Below are positions 1 through 11,001 of a DNA stretch of 64,000 bases, piece after piece (the stretch's first letter is position 1; each line of letters starts with the position of its first letter). Position numbers and translations under genes: made by a program. The notes under the pieces are model-generated. The model saw only the letters and a program-made list of their open reading frames with translations. It had not been told where the DNA came from and made no database searches. Origin of the DNA: Melastoma dodecandrum (taxonomy: Eukaryota > Streptophyta > Magnoliopsida > Myrtales > Melastomataceae); assembly GCA_029817715.1 (NCBI GenBank), contig JARUPY010000315.1, positions 62,001 through 126,000 of the forward strand, given 5' to 3'.

Positions 1-1
1 G

Positions 2-304
2 GAAGCAGGCCCCGTCTCGGAGTTCCCCGGTTTCCGGAATTTCGTACATGAGGACGTCCGTGCTTGCAGGAGGCCATCCATCAGCCGGTTGCGGCAGCGG
101 GCGCCTGTCCCCCTCCAGCTCAAGCCAACGGCCCTGTCATCAACGGAAATGTCCTCCTCCTCCTTGTCCACCTCCACCTCTTCGTCGCTGTATTACCAGA
201 GTAAAGATCCGATCCCGTTGCTGTCGCCTCTTGTAATTATGCCTTCCTTAGTCAGTGACGGATATGCACATCAGGAGAATGCCGCGCATCCTCTCACTGA
301 TTGA
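2..304 (+). CDS. 3' end of an unrecognised protein-coding gene (partial)
   Basis: An open frame enters from the left edge at base 2 and runs for 100 codons to a TGA at 302-304. It has no stop upstream inside the window. The visible C-terminus is basic near the start, then Ser/Thr-rich (a serine run near residues 50-62), followed by a proline/leucine patch (DPIPLLSPLV) and an acidic His-containing tail. This composition and the GC-rich codon use differ sharply from the AT-rich DNA after 305, which suggests real coding sequence. I do not recognise the family. The start and upstream exons lie outside the window. It could also be a chance frame in a GC-rich 3' UTR, so confidence is moderate. Confidence 0.45.
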   Translation, partial: EAGPVSEFPGFRNFVHEDVRACRRPSISRLRQRAPVPLQLKPTALSSTEMSSSSLSTSTSSSLYYQSKDPIPLLSPLVIMPSLVSDGYAHQENAAHPLTD

Positions 305-1570
305 TGGGGTGATATCAGAAAATAAGTCCAAATACTTTTGGTTTCGCATTGTTTCTCTCTTAGATTCAATTGGTGGTATGTTCTTGGTTGAACTGCCGTT
401 GATTGCCCTGGGGACGTAGTTGCTTAGGATAAAGGGCTGACGATCCAGTGCGTTCCGGCTTTCAGTTCAAGTGATCGAATTGGTCGGAGAAAGGTCGAGT
501 TTAGTGATCAAGAACATGGCTCGTGTCAATCCGATGTTGGATTCGCCTCCTCTCACCAATCTAACCCTTGATTTGTCCGAGGAGATGAATTAGACAATAG
601 ATGTTATGAAAAAAGAAGAAGAATAAGAAAACTGTATGGAGTGACGAAAAGATAAAATGTATAAAATACTGAAATATAAATTAAAATGTATTTGGATGAA
701 GCAAGGAGTTTTGGGATGGACTAAGTAGGCTTTTTCTTTTTGGACCATAAGTTCAAATTAGAGTATCAAAGATGGAAAAAAAATATGGCCTCTACGAGTT
801 TACATGGATCTTGCCAAAAGTAATCTCCAATTGAAAACTCCACCACTTCTAGTATTCGTTAAAAAAAAAGGTGATTTGGTTGGAAGAAAAAATAAATATC
901 ATGTTTCCGCAAATGTAAACACGATTTTCTATTCTCTCTTATCAAAATTGTTGAGGTTACACATGAAGTGCTTGATAAGAAAGGAGAATGTGCGAACAAA
1001 ATGTTAGGTTTTCTTTTCATTGACGACAACATTTTTTAAAATTATTAAGCTTTTTGTAATTAAGCTTTTTGTAAAGTTGTTACACCTATTAAGTTTGGAT
1101 ACTTAAATGGAGTTTATGTATTTAGTTTGCGTAATACCTTTCTCTTAGTTAACATGAAATGATTGCACGCTCTTTTATCTATAAGGAGTAAAACAATCTA
1201 GATTCGAAAACATAAAGTGTCTAAATACATATCACTTTAAAAATATCAACTTATTAAAAGCCTTCATGTTTTCATGAATTTTCATTGATCAATCTTATTT
1301 AATACTCTTGGGGATTTACGAATTACCTTTTTTTCAACTATGAGAAAATAATGGGAAAAAATTAATAAAATGTTTCTAAATATTACCAGTTATTTATGCG
1401 GTGTAAACCTTTTTCTTTATGTTTGTTTTTATTATTATTATTTTTTTAAATTTCCCACCGTTATACCCGTTGAAACTCGTCAGTTCTTTTAAATATAAAA
1501 ATATAAGGTAACAAACTGAGTTACAAAAATATACATATAAACATAAGCTAATCAACCGTTACTGCGACGG
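305..1570. other. Intergenic region, 3' flank of the left-edge gene
   Basis: About 1.27 kb without a supportable gene. The first few hundred bases may be the 3' UTR of the left-edge gene. From about 590 onward it is AT-rich with many short A and T runs. The short open frame near 804-1007 has no recognisable protein features. No inverted repeat or RNA gene was seen. Confidence 0.5.
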
Positions 1571-1610
1571 GGAAGGACGTCCCGTTAGGGTAACAACCAA
1601 TGAGAAAAAG

Positions 1611-1785
1611 ACACGTGGCATGAGCGCTCGGTCTCATTGGCCCGTAAGAAGGCCCAGTCTCACAGGCACATCAGTGGTGGACTCGCCTCGCGGGGAGAAT
1701 CGTGCGTCCCACGGAGAACTCCCCGGTAAATCCAAAATGTCTTCGTCTCCTCGTTTTTCCTAACAGGAAATTTTGAAAACCCTAA
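1611..1785 (+). promoter_or_regulatory. Promoter elements of the J-domain gene: G-box/ABRE, site II, telo-box
   Basis: An ACACGTGGC G-box/ABRE core lies at 1611-1619, just after a CCAAT motif near 1595. A GGCCCA site II element (TGGGCC on the other strand) lies at 1651-1656. A telo-box AAACCCTAA lies at 1777-1785. Site II plus telo-box is the usual pair in promoters of plant housekeeping and growth-linked genes. They sit 670-850 bp before the start codon. A good donor (GTAAGG at 1873) and an acceptor ending at 2449 suggest an intron in the 5' UTR, so transcription probably starts around 1.7-1.8 kb. The motifs are seen; their activity is inferred. Confidence 0.5.
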
Positions 1786-2456
1786 ATAATCGGGCAGAGA
1801 TTTCCCCCAATTTCTGAGGACCCCTTTTTAGTCGTGGGCTTGATCGCTTAGGGGAAGGGTTTTTCCTCGACGGTAAGGATCGATTTTGAGAGCCGGAACC
1901 CTATTTCTCTCGATCCGTGATTGTCTTTCTTCTTGTGTGTTTTTAGTTGTTCTGGCGTTGTGCTTGGGATTAGTTTGGTTTGATTCTGATTCTTGTGGAT
2001 TTGGTTTTTCTTTGATTAATTTGTGAGCTTTTTGGTCCGGGATTCAATGCTGTCTTAAGAGGTTCAGGGAATCCGCGAGACAGCACGGATAAGAAAGATC
2101 GGTCTTCATTCAGAAACCCTAAGGAAGCGGATTTCATGAACTAGGGTCGAGGATTATAGCTACTTCGCGAGGGTTAAGTTATTATTAGGCTGGGGATAAT
2201 TGGGCCGTGGGGGATTTGCATGGTGGAGCCATTCAAAGTGTGGCAACGGCTCTGTTTGTTTGCATATGCTGAGGTTTCGTGTTGTTATTACATTTGTTGC
2301 GGTGAAATTGCTTTATCGAATTGTGCTAGGATGATTTTTGAGAATTTCGCATCATGTCAAGTCACGGCCCGTTGTTTTCAGGGGACATGTTTATGCTCCA
2401 ATTCCTGCCATGATTCTTTTGTGCTAATGGTCAGTTTTCTTCTTTCCAGAAATAAT

Positions 2457-5400
2457 ATGAGAGGGAAAAGAGTGTCCAGCCATAATTGGAATCCGGCGGC
2501 TTGCTCGGCGAAGACGGAATTTGATAACATTGTTATTATTGATGTGGATAGCGATACCTGTGAAAATGTTGTCGTTCTGGATGTTCCTGAGTCGGTTAAG
2601 CAAAGATTGCGGGGCTCAAGGAGACGGAGCGAAAGGATAATACCGTTTCATGATGTAATTAGTATCGACGACGACGACGAAGATGCTGACCTTCCCGGAC
2701 CTAGTGGGGCGGCTGGTGGCAGTGATGGATTGGACCGTGATTCCATCCCTAGCCAAAGAAATTCTGTGGACTCTGATGCAAATGTCGACGACTGTTGTGT
2801 TGTCCCTGACCGACGGTCAACCTCGGAGTCATCGGACTTTGACAATCACCAAAGTGGTGAACATAACACTGGAAGGAGGTTTGGCTTGGGTCCAGACTTG
2901 GAGGAAGATGCTTTTGGAAATTATCTATCTGATTGTGAAGTAATGGGAGATTCCTCAAGTGACATCCGTCAGCAGTGGGAAGAAGCTTTCTTGAAAAGAA
3001 AGCATGATCGCTCTGATGGGCAGTTTGGATTGGGAGATGATGCTAGAGGATCCACTATCCACCGAGATGGGGGAGTAAACAAGGATGCACATTTTCCTGG
3101 TGGATCCATGAGTTCTTCTCCCGAAAATGCCTCTATGTCTGATAATTACTTGAGGGATTTCTTTAGGATGGACAATGTTTTTGACCAACACCCTGGTGGA
3201 GCTGATCCTGGACAATCCTCGAAGGAAAAGTTATGTCCTGGAGAACGCTTTGAATCATCACATGATGCCACCGGCACTGCAGATAGAGACAGTCATTCTG
3301 CCGACAATGAAAACCCTAATTGTAATGGAGAGTACCTCAAGAAAAATCAAGGTCCCCAAGAATCATTTTCAGCTTTTGATCAGTTGAAAGTAGATAAGGA
3401 AAGCGATCACGCTACAACTTGCTTCAATGATGAGGACCAGTGTCATAGGTCTGATACATGCTCGAATGACCTCAATCAGGAAGAAAATGTTGATGGGAAA
3501 GAGTCTGCACCTGGCAATAGCCATCTTGACGAGCCCGAGGGAGCTATTGGTGAAGAGGCTGATGCCCCTACAAACAGTAGTGTTGTGCATAGTGTGGAAC
3601 AAACTTCCCTAAAATGGCCTGATAATGATGTGCTCCATGAAAAGCAAAGTACAGGCGTAGACGAACTACCTAAAAAGTCAGCGGAGCAAATGAAAGACGA
3701 AGTGTCGGTCAACGAAGCAACATTTATTGCTCAGCGCTGTGGAGAGAGAAATTCTTCAGATTGTCAGGATACATCTACTGCACCTTCTATAAATGAGGAC
3801 TTTATTAACGGAAGAGAGAAGCTTAAGGAATCATCTGAATACAAGCGAGCTATTGAGGAAGAATTGGCATCTCGGCAATTGCAAATACGACTGCAGGTTA
3901 TTTTCTCTGCTGGTTTGGCTCACATCCAGTTTCTTTTTTCTTTTGTGTATGGCGATGCTTGTGGTCAAATGATGTAGGTGCTTATGGCTGCTGCTGGTGC
4001 CACCATGGAGTAGAGTGTTCTGATTGCTCTCACAAAAGTGTCCTTAGAAATTATCTAGGCTACTTTGGGATTGCTGAAGCATACACTATATAGTCAGTTA
4101 TGTGTTGTTTCCAGATAACTCTTCCAGTGTCGACCTATCCGTTTTAGTTTCACAATCTTGATATCATTTTTGTTTTTCCAAATGTTAATAATCAGTTGGC
4201 AAAAATTGAAGTACCTTATACTGTCTTCCACAGGCGGAAGAGGCTCAGAGGTTGCGGAGGAAAAAAAGAGCTGAAACATTGCGCAAACAAGATATGGAAA
4301 GAAGGCAAAAGCAGCGTCTAGATGAAATAAGAGAAACACTAAAGAAGGTTGGTGCTACGATTGGTGCTTGCTTTTGGTATTTTGACTGGCAAGATATTCT
4401 GGTTATTTTGCAGGGGCTTAATTTAAAGTAAATCCTGTTGAGTCTTTTGGGCTGACATGGCCGCATTCAGATTAATCTTTACTCGAGGGCTTTTACAACA
4501 ATTTCCTTTCACTGGACCTCGATGATTTCAAAATTATCATGAAGATGAACTTTGCAAAACAATGAACAATTCCTTGTTGATGTGGAACACTCCTTTTACA
4601 TGAAATATTTACTTTATAAACAGTTGGAAAATCATATTAATTTTTCCAATATGTCTTATGTCAGCTGCTGACATATACTACTGAAGTGATAGGTCTCTGA
4701 GTATCTGATGCTGGATGTCGGGCGTCAATCTAACTGGTGTAATGTTTTCTTCTTTGTTAATAGGCCATTGAAATGGGAACTCTTGGCTGTGTCGTAGAGT
4801 AGAAGCTTCGTAGAACTTTATGAAGATACTGAATTGGGTTAAAACATTTCCTTTTATGCTTCCTTTTTTCTATCCAGTTTGTGGCTATGATTTCCCGTGT
4901 TGGATTTTGGTGATTGGACAAGACGTGTACATCCTCAACTTTGGTTTGAGGTGAAGTTGTTTGGATCAAATTGATTAATGATTATACCTGTATCTTGTTC
5001 CTTTACTTTTTGTGCTAGCTCTGTCGTCAGTTGCAGTTTACATTTTTTTAGACAGTGAAAATGTTTCTTGATCAGTTAGTTGTAATGATTTTGAGAAGGA
5101 AAAGGCTATAGATGGTATTTCTTGGAGGTGTCAGTCTTCTCGCCCTTGTCATCAGCAATGTCTTTTCCTAATCTCGCTTCACATTTTTGAATGGGTGATC
5201 AATCAGGATGTGGAAACCATGAACATAAGAGAGCAGCTGAGGGCTGAAGTAAGGAGGGAGCTGTCATTGCTTGAAGTGACGTGTTTTGACATGGCCTCTT
5301 TACTACGTGGATTGGGGATACATGTCCCTGGCCAGCCCCCACTATCCAAGGAGGTAAATTATTTAGCATTGGGCCACAGTTTCTTCGGTCGTTGGAACTT

Positions 5401-5594
5401 CTATTTGATTTCTGTGCTTTTACGTTGTTAACATTTGTGATGTAATTTTGTTGCAGGTGCATGCTGCATATAAGAAAGCATTGTTGAAATTCCATCCTGA
5501 TCGAGCATCGACAAAAGACATCCGCCAGCAAGTTGAAGCGGAAGAGAAATTCAAGCTGATATCCCGAACAAAAGAGAAGTTTCCGTTTGTGTAG
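2457..5594 (+). CDS. J-domain protein, auxilin-like C-terminal J domain
   Basis: Four coding exons, 2457-3896, 4234-4347, 5207-5353 and 5457-5594, all phase 0, give 612 residues. The ATG follows an acceptor at 2449 that ends a probable 5'-UTR intron; upstream sequence in the same frame looks intronic. The first 480 residues are acidic, low complexity and Ser/Asp-rich, with a DDDDED run. A charged coiled-coil stretch follows (AEEAQRLRRKKRAETLRKQ), then a C-terminal J domain. The J domain carries the essential HPD motif (LKFHPDRAS), then RQQVEAEEKFKLISR, a signature of plant auxilin-like J proteins. Such domains stimulate Hsp70 ATPase, and auxilins act in clathrin uncoating. No clathrin-binding motif was identified, so the cellular role is inferred only from the J domain. 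The long N-terminus is not recognised. Confidence 0.85.
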
Positions 5595-5953
5595 CATAAG
5601 CTTAGAATTGATTTAACAGGAGGTCCCTTTGTAACAGTTTCTTCCTTGAAGCTCATTTTACATTGCTGCCCATATAGTTGCATGTGCTTTAGGCTGCGAT
5701 ACGGTGTAATATCAAGCGAAATAGAGGATATCTTTACTGTGGAAAGCACGAGTAAATATAGCCCTTCAAAGATTTTAGTAATGAACTACTCCTCAGACTG
5801 GATGCATTTGAATCTGAAAAGAAATATTATGTGCTCGTGATGGTAGCACATTCAGTTTATGGAGTTGATGACAGGTCAATAACGTCGAGTTCCAAAGCAC
5901 AGTGAAACCGCATTAAGAGTTTTCACCGATGAAGATGATGGTTATGGGTGATG

Positions 5954-6841
5954 TCAAGCGAGGAGCCAGAAGTCCTTCTGTCGTTTGGTGGTGATCATGT
6001 ATCCACCAAGCTTCTTGCTCTTCCTCCTGACCGCAATTGCCATGCAATCCGCGTTCTGAATGCAGTACTCGACTGCTCCAATGCTGCCGACCCTTCTCCC
6101 AGTCCACATCATGAGCAGTCTCCAGCTCATTGATGTGCTCTTCTTCTGTCCCAGGACGAGCAGCTCCGCTCCTCTCCTCCTCGCCTCTTCCACTATCATC
6201 GGGCCCTTCTCTTTGCCTTCCACGGCGGCCGTCTCTACTCTCACCTTAATAGTGAAATATTCAGGGAGGGACGATGAGGTGGCTTTGGTAGGGGAAAGAA
6301 TTCAATACTCTGTTTGTCGCACATTTTTACAGACTAACCTCGGGTCTCTTTGATTGGCACAAGCTCTTCATAGATTGAAGGAGCTGGTGAACTCTCGGGG
6401 CTGTCTCTTGGTCGCACTCTCCATTCGCAGCTGCAATTACAGCACGAGAGTAAAGGAGAGGAAAACGAAGACAGGATCAATCGTCATCAATAATATTCCG
6501 AGACAGTTAAAATCACCCTTTGCGCGTTTTCTGTCGGACTTCACGACATGTAATAGCATAAGAGTGTCGTTATTCTGAACGGTGTGTGTGAGAGCCCAGT
6601 GGAGAGCCCCTTTGGCCTCGGCGCTCGAATCCACGACGATCATGACATTACGACCCTTGACGGGAGGAAGGGGTTTCTCCTCTGTTGCATTGGCCTCCTT
6701 CCGATCACTAGCTTCCAGGTCCCCGTTCTCTGGCTCAGGAGGTTTTGATCTGACCGAAGGCGGGGACCTCACTCGAGCATGAGGCCTGATCCTGTTGAGG
6801 CAGAACCCGGGCAACTTGGCGCCACCTCCTGCCTTACCCAT
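5954..6841 (-). CDS. Universal stress protein (adenine nucleotide alpha-hydrolase-like) family
   Basis: Three exons read on the minus strand, 6841-6517, 6430-6339 and 6244-5954, give 235 residues. The start is the first ATG of the frame (MGKAGGGAKLP...). Residues 1-60 form a basic, Pro-rich plant extension with FCLNRIRPHARVRSPP. The USP alpha/beta domain follows: beta-1 GRNVMIVVDSS, helix AKGALHWALTHTV, beta-2 TLMLLHVV, then VRVETAAVEGKEKGPMIVEEA and ELLVLGQKK. The usual ATP-binding glycine motif (GxxGx9GS/T) is not obvious, as in many plant USP-like proteins, so nucleotide binding is uncertain. By position beside the SEP-like gene it resembles Arabidopsis At2g03720 (MRH6, root hair morphogenesis), recalled from memory. 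The J-domain gene ends 360 bp away, tail to tail. Confidence 0.85.
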
Positions 6842-8118
6842 CTCGCGATCGACCCAACAACCGAAACAGGCAAAGAACAAGAAGAGGAAGAAGAGAAGGC
6901 AAGAATCTCCATGGCTGGACAACAAAAGGATTAATATTTAAGAAGAGGTTAGGAGAAGTGGGGCAATTGATTTCCTGTTAGTCATGAAAAAGGAGAGGGC
7001 CCCCATTTAGGGACATCTTTTCTTTTGCTCATTACACCTTTGCACATCATTGTCCCATGTCTCACCCTTCCACACCACCACCATCATTGCTTGAAACCAC
7101 AAAAAGATTGGTTTACCCTGTCAAAAAAAAAAGTTCGCTGACATTGGCAAAACAGTATTCCTAGGCATGTATCCGGATATCGGTATTCTACGCGGTGCAT
7201 ACGATCGAACCATGTGGGGCACAGAGTACTTCCCCACGGCGAACGTTCTGATAAATCAGTTCTAGAAGTTCTTCCTCGGGTACTTCCTTACCTCATGTCC
7301 TCCTTACATTCCATGGCTACATCTTCTCCTACTTTTGGGAAACTATAATCATCGCACCTTGCTTTTCTTTTACTAGCCTTTTGCCATAACGTGCTTGTCA
7401 TCAATAGGGTGGTGGGGTGCATACCTCAACTAGATTGACACACATTTTGCATTATTTTGCTGTTAAATCATATATCATGTTTTTTTTGGAGTCAAATTAA
7501 AAAGTTAATCGGGGTACTTCCATTTATTAGTCTCATTATGTTAGTGAATATCACCTTTCCTTTTGTACAATCTGCCGACTATAGATTGGGAAGATTCTTT
7601 CCAAAAGTGGGGGAAAAAATAGATGGGGCCATGCCTCATCATCATTCTTATGCAATTGGGATCATAGTTATTCCGACTCATATGTAATCGAAGTATCGAG
7701 AAAGGAAAGAATTCGGTGATTTCATGTAAACAAAGTTCAAAGATCTGACTTATTTTCTCCTTAAATTTTATGGGATTGCTTCCAATGTACTTCAACTAGA
7801 AGAAAAACAAATGCCCATTTGCTGTTTTTACTGGCAAAGATCGATTATTGTTTCTATATGTTCATCATCAGCATCATCATCATCATCATCAATAGAATAC
7901 ACGGTTGGTCACAAAGTGTGTTTGCCGACTTAGAAATTCCTTAAGGCTGTCAACAGGATAATTCCCCCTTTTCAACTTTTAATCACTCTTTATTTATTGC
8001 TTCCCACAACAATTCCAAGCACGTACTATTCCGCTTGATCAGAACCGCCAGACTTTCGAATTACCGTGGCTAACTTCAGAACATCCACAGGGTGGATTTC
8101 GGAGCAGCCATCGCAACA
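6842..8118. other. Intergenic region with a CAT microsatellite
   Basis: Holds the promoter of the minus-strand USP gene and the 3' flank of the MADS gene. A CAT/ATC trinucleotide microsatellite lies at about 7862-7891. No further gene is supported; short frames here lack family signatures. Confidence 0.5.
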
Positions 8119-11001
8119 TCATGGGGATCTTGAGTCGACGAGAGCTGCAAGCTGGAGCAATAACTTATAATTACTCGAATAGTTACGGATTCGTCCGAAA
8201 AGGTAGACGTGGTTTAACCTGACAGGGTGAACATGAGTAAAGGATAAGTACCCGGTTTGTAGTTGCTGCAATTGGCCTTGTGGTTGATAGGAGGCAGAAT
8301 CATCACCTTCACCTCCATTCCACGGTGACTGGATCACCACATTCATCTCCTCCAACTGTCATTGGGAAGATCATATCATATGTTTGTATATTTTCATGAC
8401 CCTTTCAACTCATTTTGCGAGGATGTATCGATCCAAGGATGAAAACCAAGTGCTAAATCTCTAGATAAGCCGACTTCTGACTAACAAAACATTCAAAAGC
8501 ACTAATGGTAGGTGTAGAGTGAGAGGGGGAATGGAACGAGAGAGGGAGTAACTATTCCTTCCTCATATCAATATCAAGATTACGATAATTCCCTTCAAAA
8601 TGAATCCAATGAAATGAATTTCATTGCATTCCATTCTTTGATTAGCCTTAAATGATGCCGAATGGAATGCCGCAAATCGAACACCAGGATAAGACGGACT
8701 GTTGAGTTTGGCATTACCAATTTAGCAACAAGAGGGACTAGAAATCAATTGGCAAGTTATGGGTACCTTCCTCTTCAAATCCCTGTTTGCCTTGAGTAGG
8801 GTATCCTCCTGCAAATAGCAATATCTGAATCATGACAGGTTACACGAGCAAGGGCAATACACAACTTCTCGGGAGATGACAGCTCACCTTTATGCGAAGT
8901 TCATCGAGTTGATTGAGCATAGATCGAGTCTGTAATTTTTAACCATGACACAAAATTTAAGGGAATGAATCAATCGGCTTTGATGATCCCCCCGAACATT
9001 ACTATCAACAACGAAAGAAACTTGTTCTAAAAACGAGCGGTTAGGTCCCAAATCCTTGATAGCGCCAATGTGGCCTTGTGCACGCACTTGTCTGGCCACA
9101 TCGACAAAAATGGAGGATATTCTGGGGTGGATAGCACGTTTTCCATATTGCTAAACTCTACCAATTATAAGAATTTCTACGAGCCGATTGCGTTCAACCA
9201 AAAGATGATACCATGGTTACATGTTCATGGTTACGGAGATGACAATAACAGGCCGAACCTTGGTTGACCTGACTTGCTTCAATGACATGTCAAGCTTATT
9301 CTCCAGATGCTCCAGCTCTTTCATGCTCATCGCACCCAGTTGTTCCCCTCTCATGTTTCTGGCCTCAAGAACATGAGCAAATAAAACAAAAATAGATGTA
9401 CAACGTGCACGTATGGACTAGAGATTGGTAGTACGTACAGCTGCATTTGCTGCAATGCATCGACTCTGGCCTTAAGTCTCAAGTACTCCTGGTATCGACT
9501 CTGAGGATATCTCGCACGCCAAAGAGAGCTCATATCAGAAAAATGTGGCAGGAATTATGGACTGCCTGCCCCTCATTATATATTTATATAGCTTTGGTAA
9601 TAACTTGGCGACCTGAATCTGGTTCAGATCCTCAGTTGCTTCCATCGCTGCATGGTTGTATTTGTGATACTTCTCGATGGTCTTCACTATGCTGCGAGGG
9701 TTATCGTTCCAACAAAAGCAACGACGACTAAGACTGACGAATGAGGATAACAACAATATGTCTCAATGGATTTAAAGGCAAAAACACGTGCACGAGTAAA
9801 AGGGGGCAGCATTGGAAAGTAAGCATAACTCAGCCGTCGAACACTTCTTCTGAACTGCTACAACTTTAAAAGGCCATGGTTTAGTTTATTACCTTCAAAG
9901 ATTAAATCGCTTGAGATTTTCTTATATGTGTAGAAGGTCAAATTTTGAAATGCAGCCAGTAAATAAATATGCATTAAACTCATCTCTCTCTGATAATTTG
10001 AATGATTGAGTTACTTTATTTATTGTAATAATTTCTTTGTTTCTCGAATGAATTAAAAAAAAAGGAGATCTTAAAGAAATTGCAAATTACAAGAGATGGA
10101 CTTTGAGGGATTTCCCTTTAGGACACACAAAGGAAAGAAGAAACTTAAAGACTCTCCAGATGATTGAGTGATGTGTTTTTTGGACAGACAAGATTTCAAC
10201 AAAGACATCTCGAAGGCATCTAAATTAATGTTTTTTTCCGCTTCGTGTCATCTCGCCCTGCCCTTCTTTCCTTTGCCCTTCTTCTTCTTTTCGAAAGACG
10301 AAAAGGAAGACATGGACAAGGGAAACCCGAGTGCCGGAAAATCTTAAAAGCACTCAAGACCAGCCGAGTGCGGGACAATAGAGATTAGCATGTGGTTAAG
10401 AACAACTCGGTTAAAAACCTTCAGAAAAGGGTGCAATTCCCAGAATTGACACGGTCAAACAAGAAGTAGATAAGTACAATAACATAAAGAAAACCAAAAT
10501 CTTAACGAAGAAACTCGTAATAAAGTTAAAGAACTGCGTTGGACGATAAAATCAAGGGCTTTTTATAAGAATTAGGGGAGTAAAAATCTAATGGGAAGAT
10601 CTCGGAAAATGAAATGAAACAGTAATCCTAGAAGCCTCAAATATTTGAAGGTTTCTTGAAAAACGTAAAAGAAGTGATGTAGGGAGGGAGAGGAGGAGGG
10701 GGGGGAGGGGAAAGAAGTATAGGCAAAACCCAAGGAGTGGTTTCAGTTTATCTTCTGTGTTGTTCTCTTCTGGTGGGGGTTGAAGAAGTTGGGGTTGTAA
10801 GGGTGTAGTCTTTTACCTGGGGGAGCTGCAGAACTCGTGGAGCTTGCCGCAGGCGGAGAAGATGACGAGCGCGACCTCGGCTTCACACAGGACGGAGAGC
10901 TCATAAGCCTTCTTGAGGAGTCCGTTCTTCCTCTTTGCGAAGGTCACCTGCCTGTTGACCTTGTTCTCGATCCTCTTCAGCTCCACTTTCCCTCTCCCCA
11001 T
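8119..11001 (-). CDS. Divergent SEPALLATA-like MADS-box transcription factor (MIKC type)
   Basis: Seven minus-strand exons: 11001-10817, 9691-9613, 9500-9439, 9358-9259, 8929-8888, 8808-8767 and 8355-8119. The internal sizes (79, 62, 100, 42, 42) are exactly those of SEP/AGL6-type genes, and the total is 248 residues, a normal length. The MADS domain starts [19 protein letters not shown] and ends in CSSPS. The I domain is [11 protein letters not shown] and the K box includes [16 protein letters not shown] and [19 protein letters not shown]. Intron 1 is 1.1 kb. Odd features: AKRKNG replaces [16 protein letters not shown] replaces [19 protein letters not shown] replaces RNLLGEDLG; and no SEP I or II C-terminal motif is visible. 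The last exon could instead splice to a short exon near 8060-8150, so the C-terminus is uncertain. Position suggests a SEP4/AGL3 relative. SEP proteins specify floral organs within MADS tetramers. Confidence 0.82.
10681..10715. repeat. Purine (GA/GGA) tract in MADS intron 1
   Basis: An almost pure purine run (pyrimidine-rich on the coding strand) in the first intron, about 100-135 bp downstream of the donor. Intron 1 of MADS genes often holds regulatory sites, and GA/CT tracts can bind GAGA-type BPC factors. That is established for other loci and only inferred here. Confidence 0.4.
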
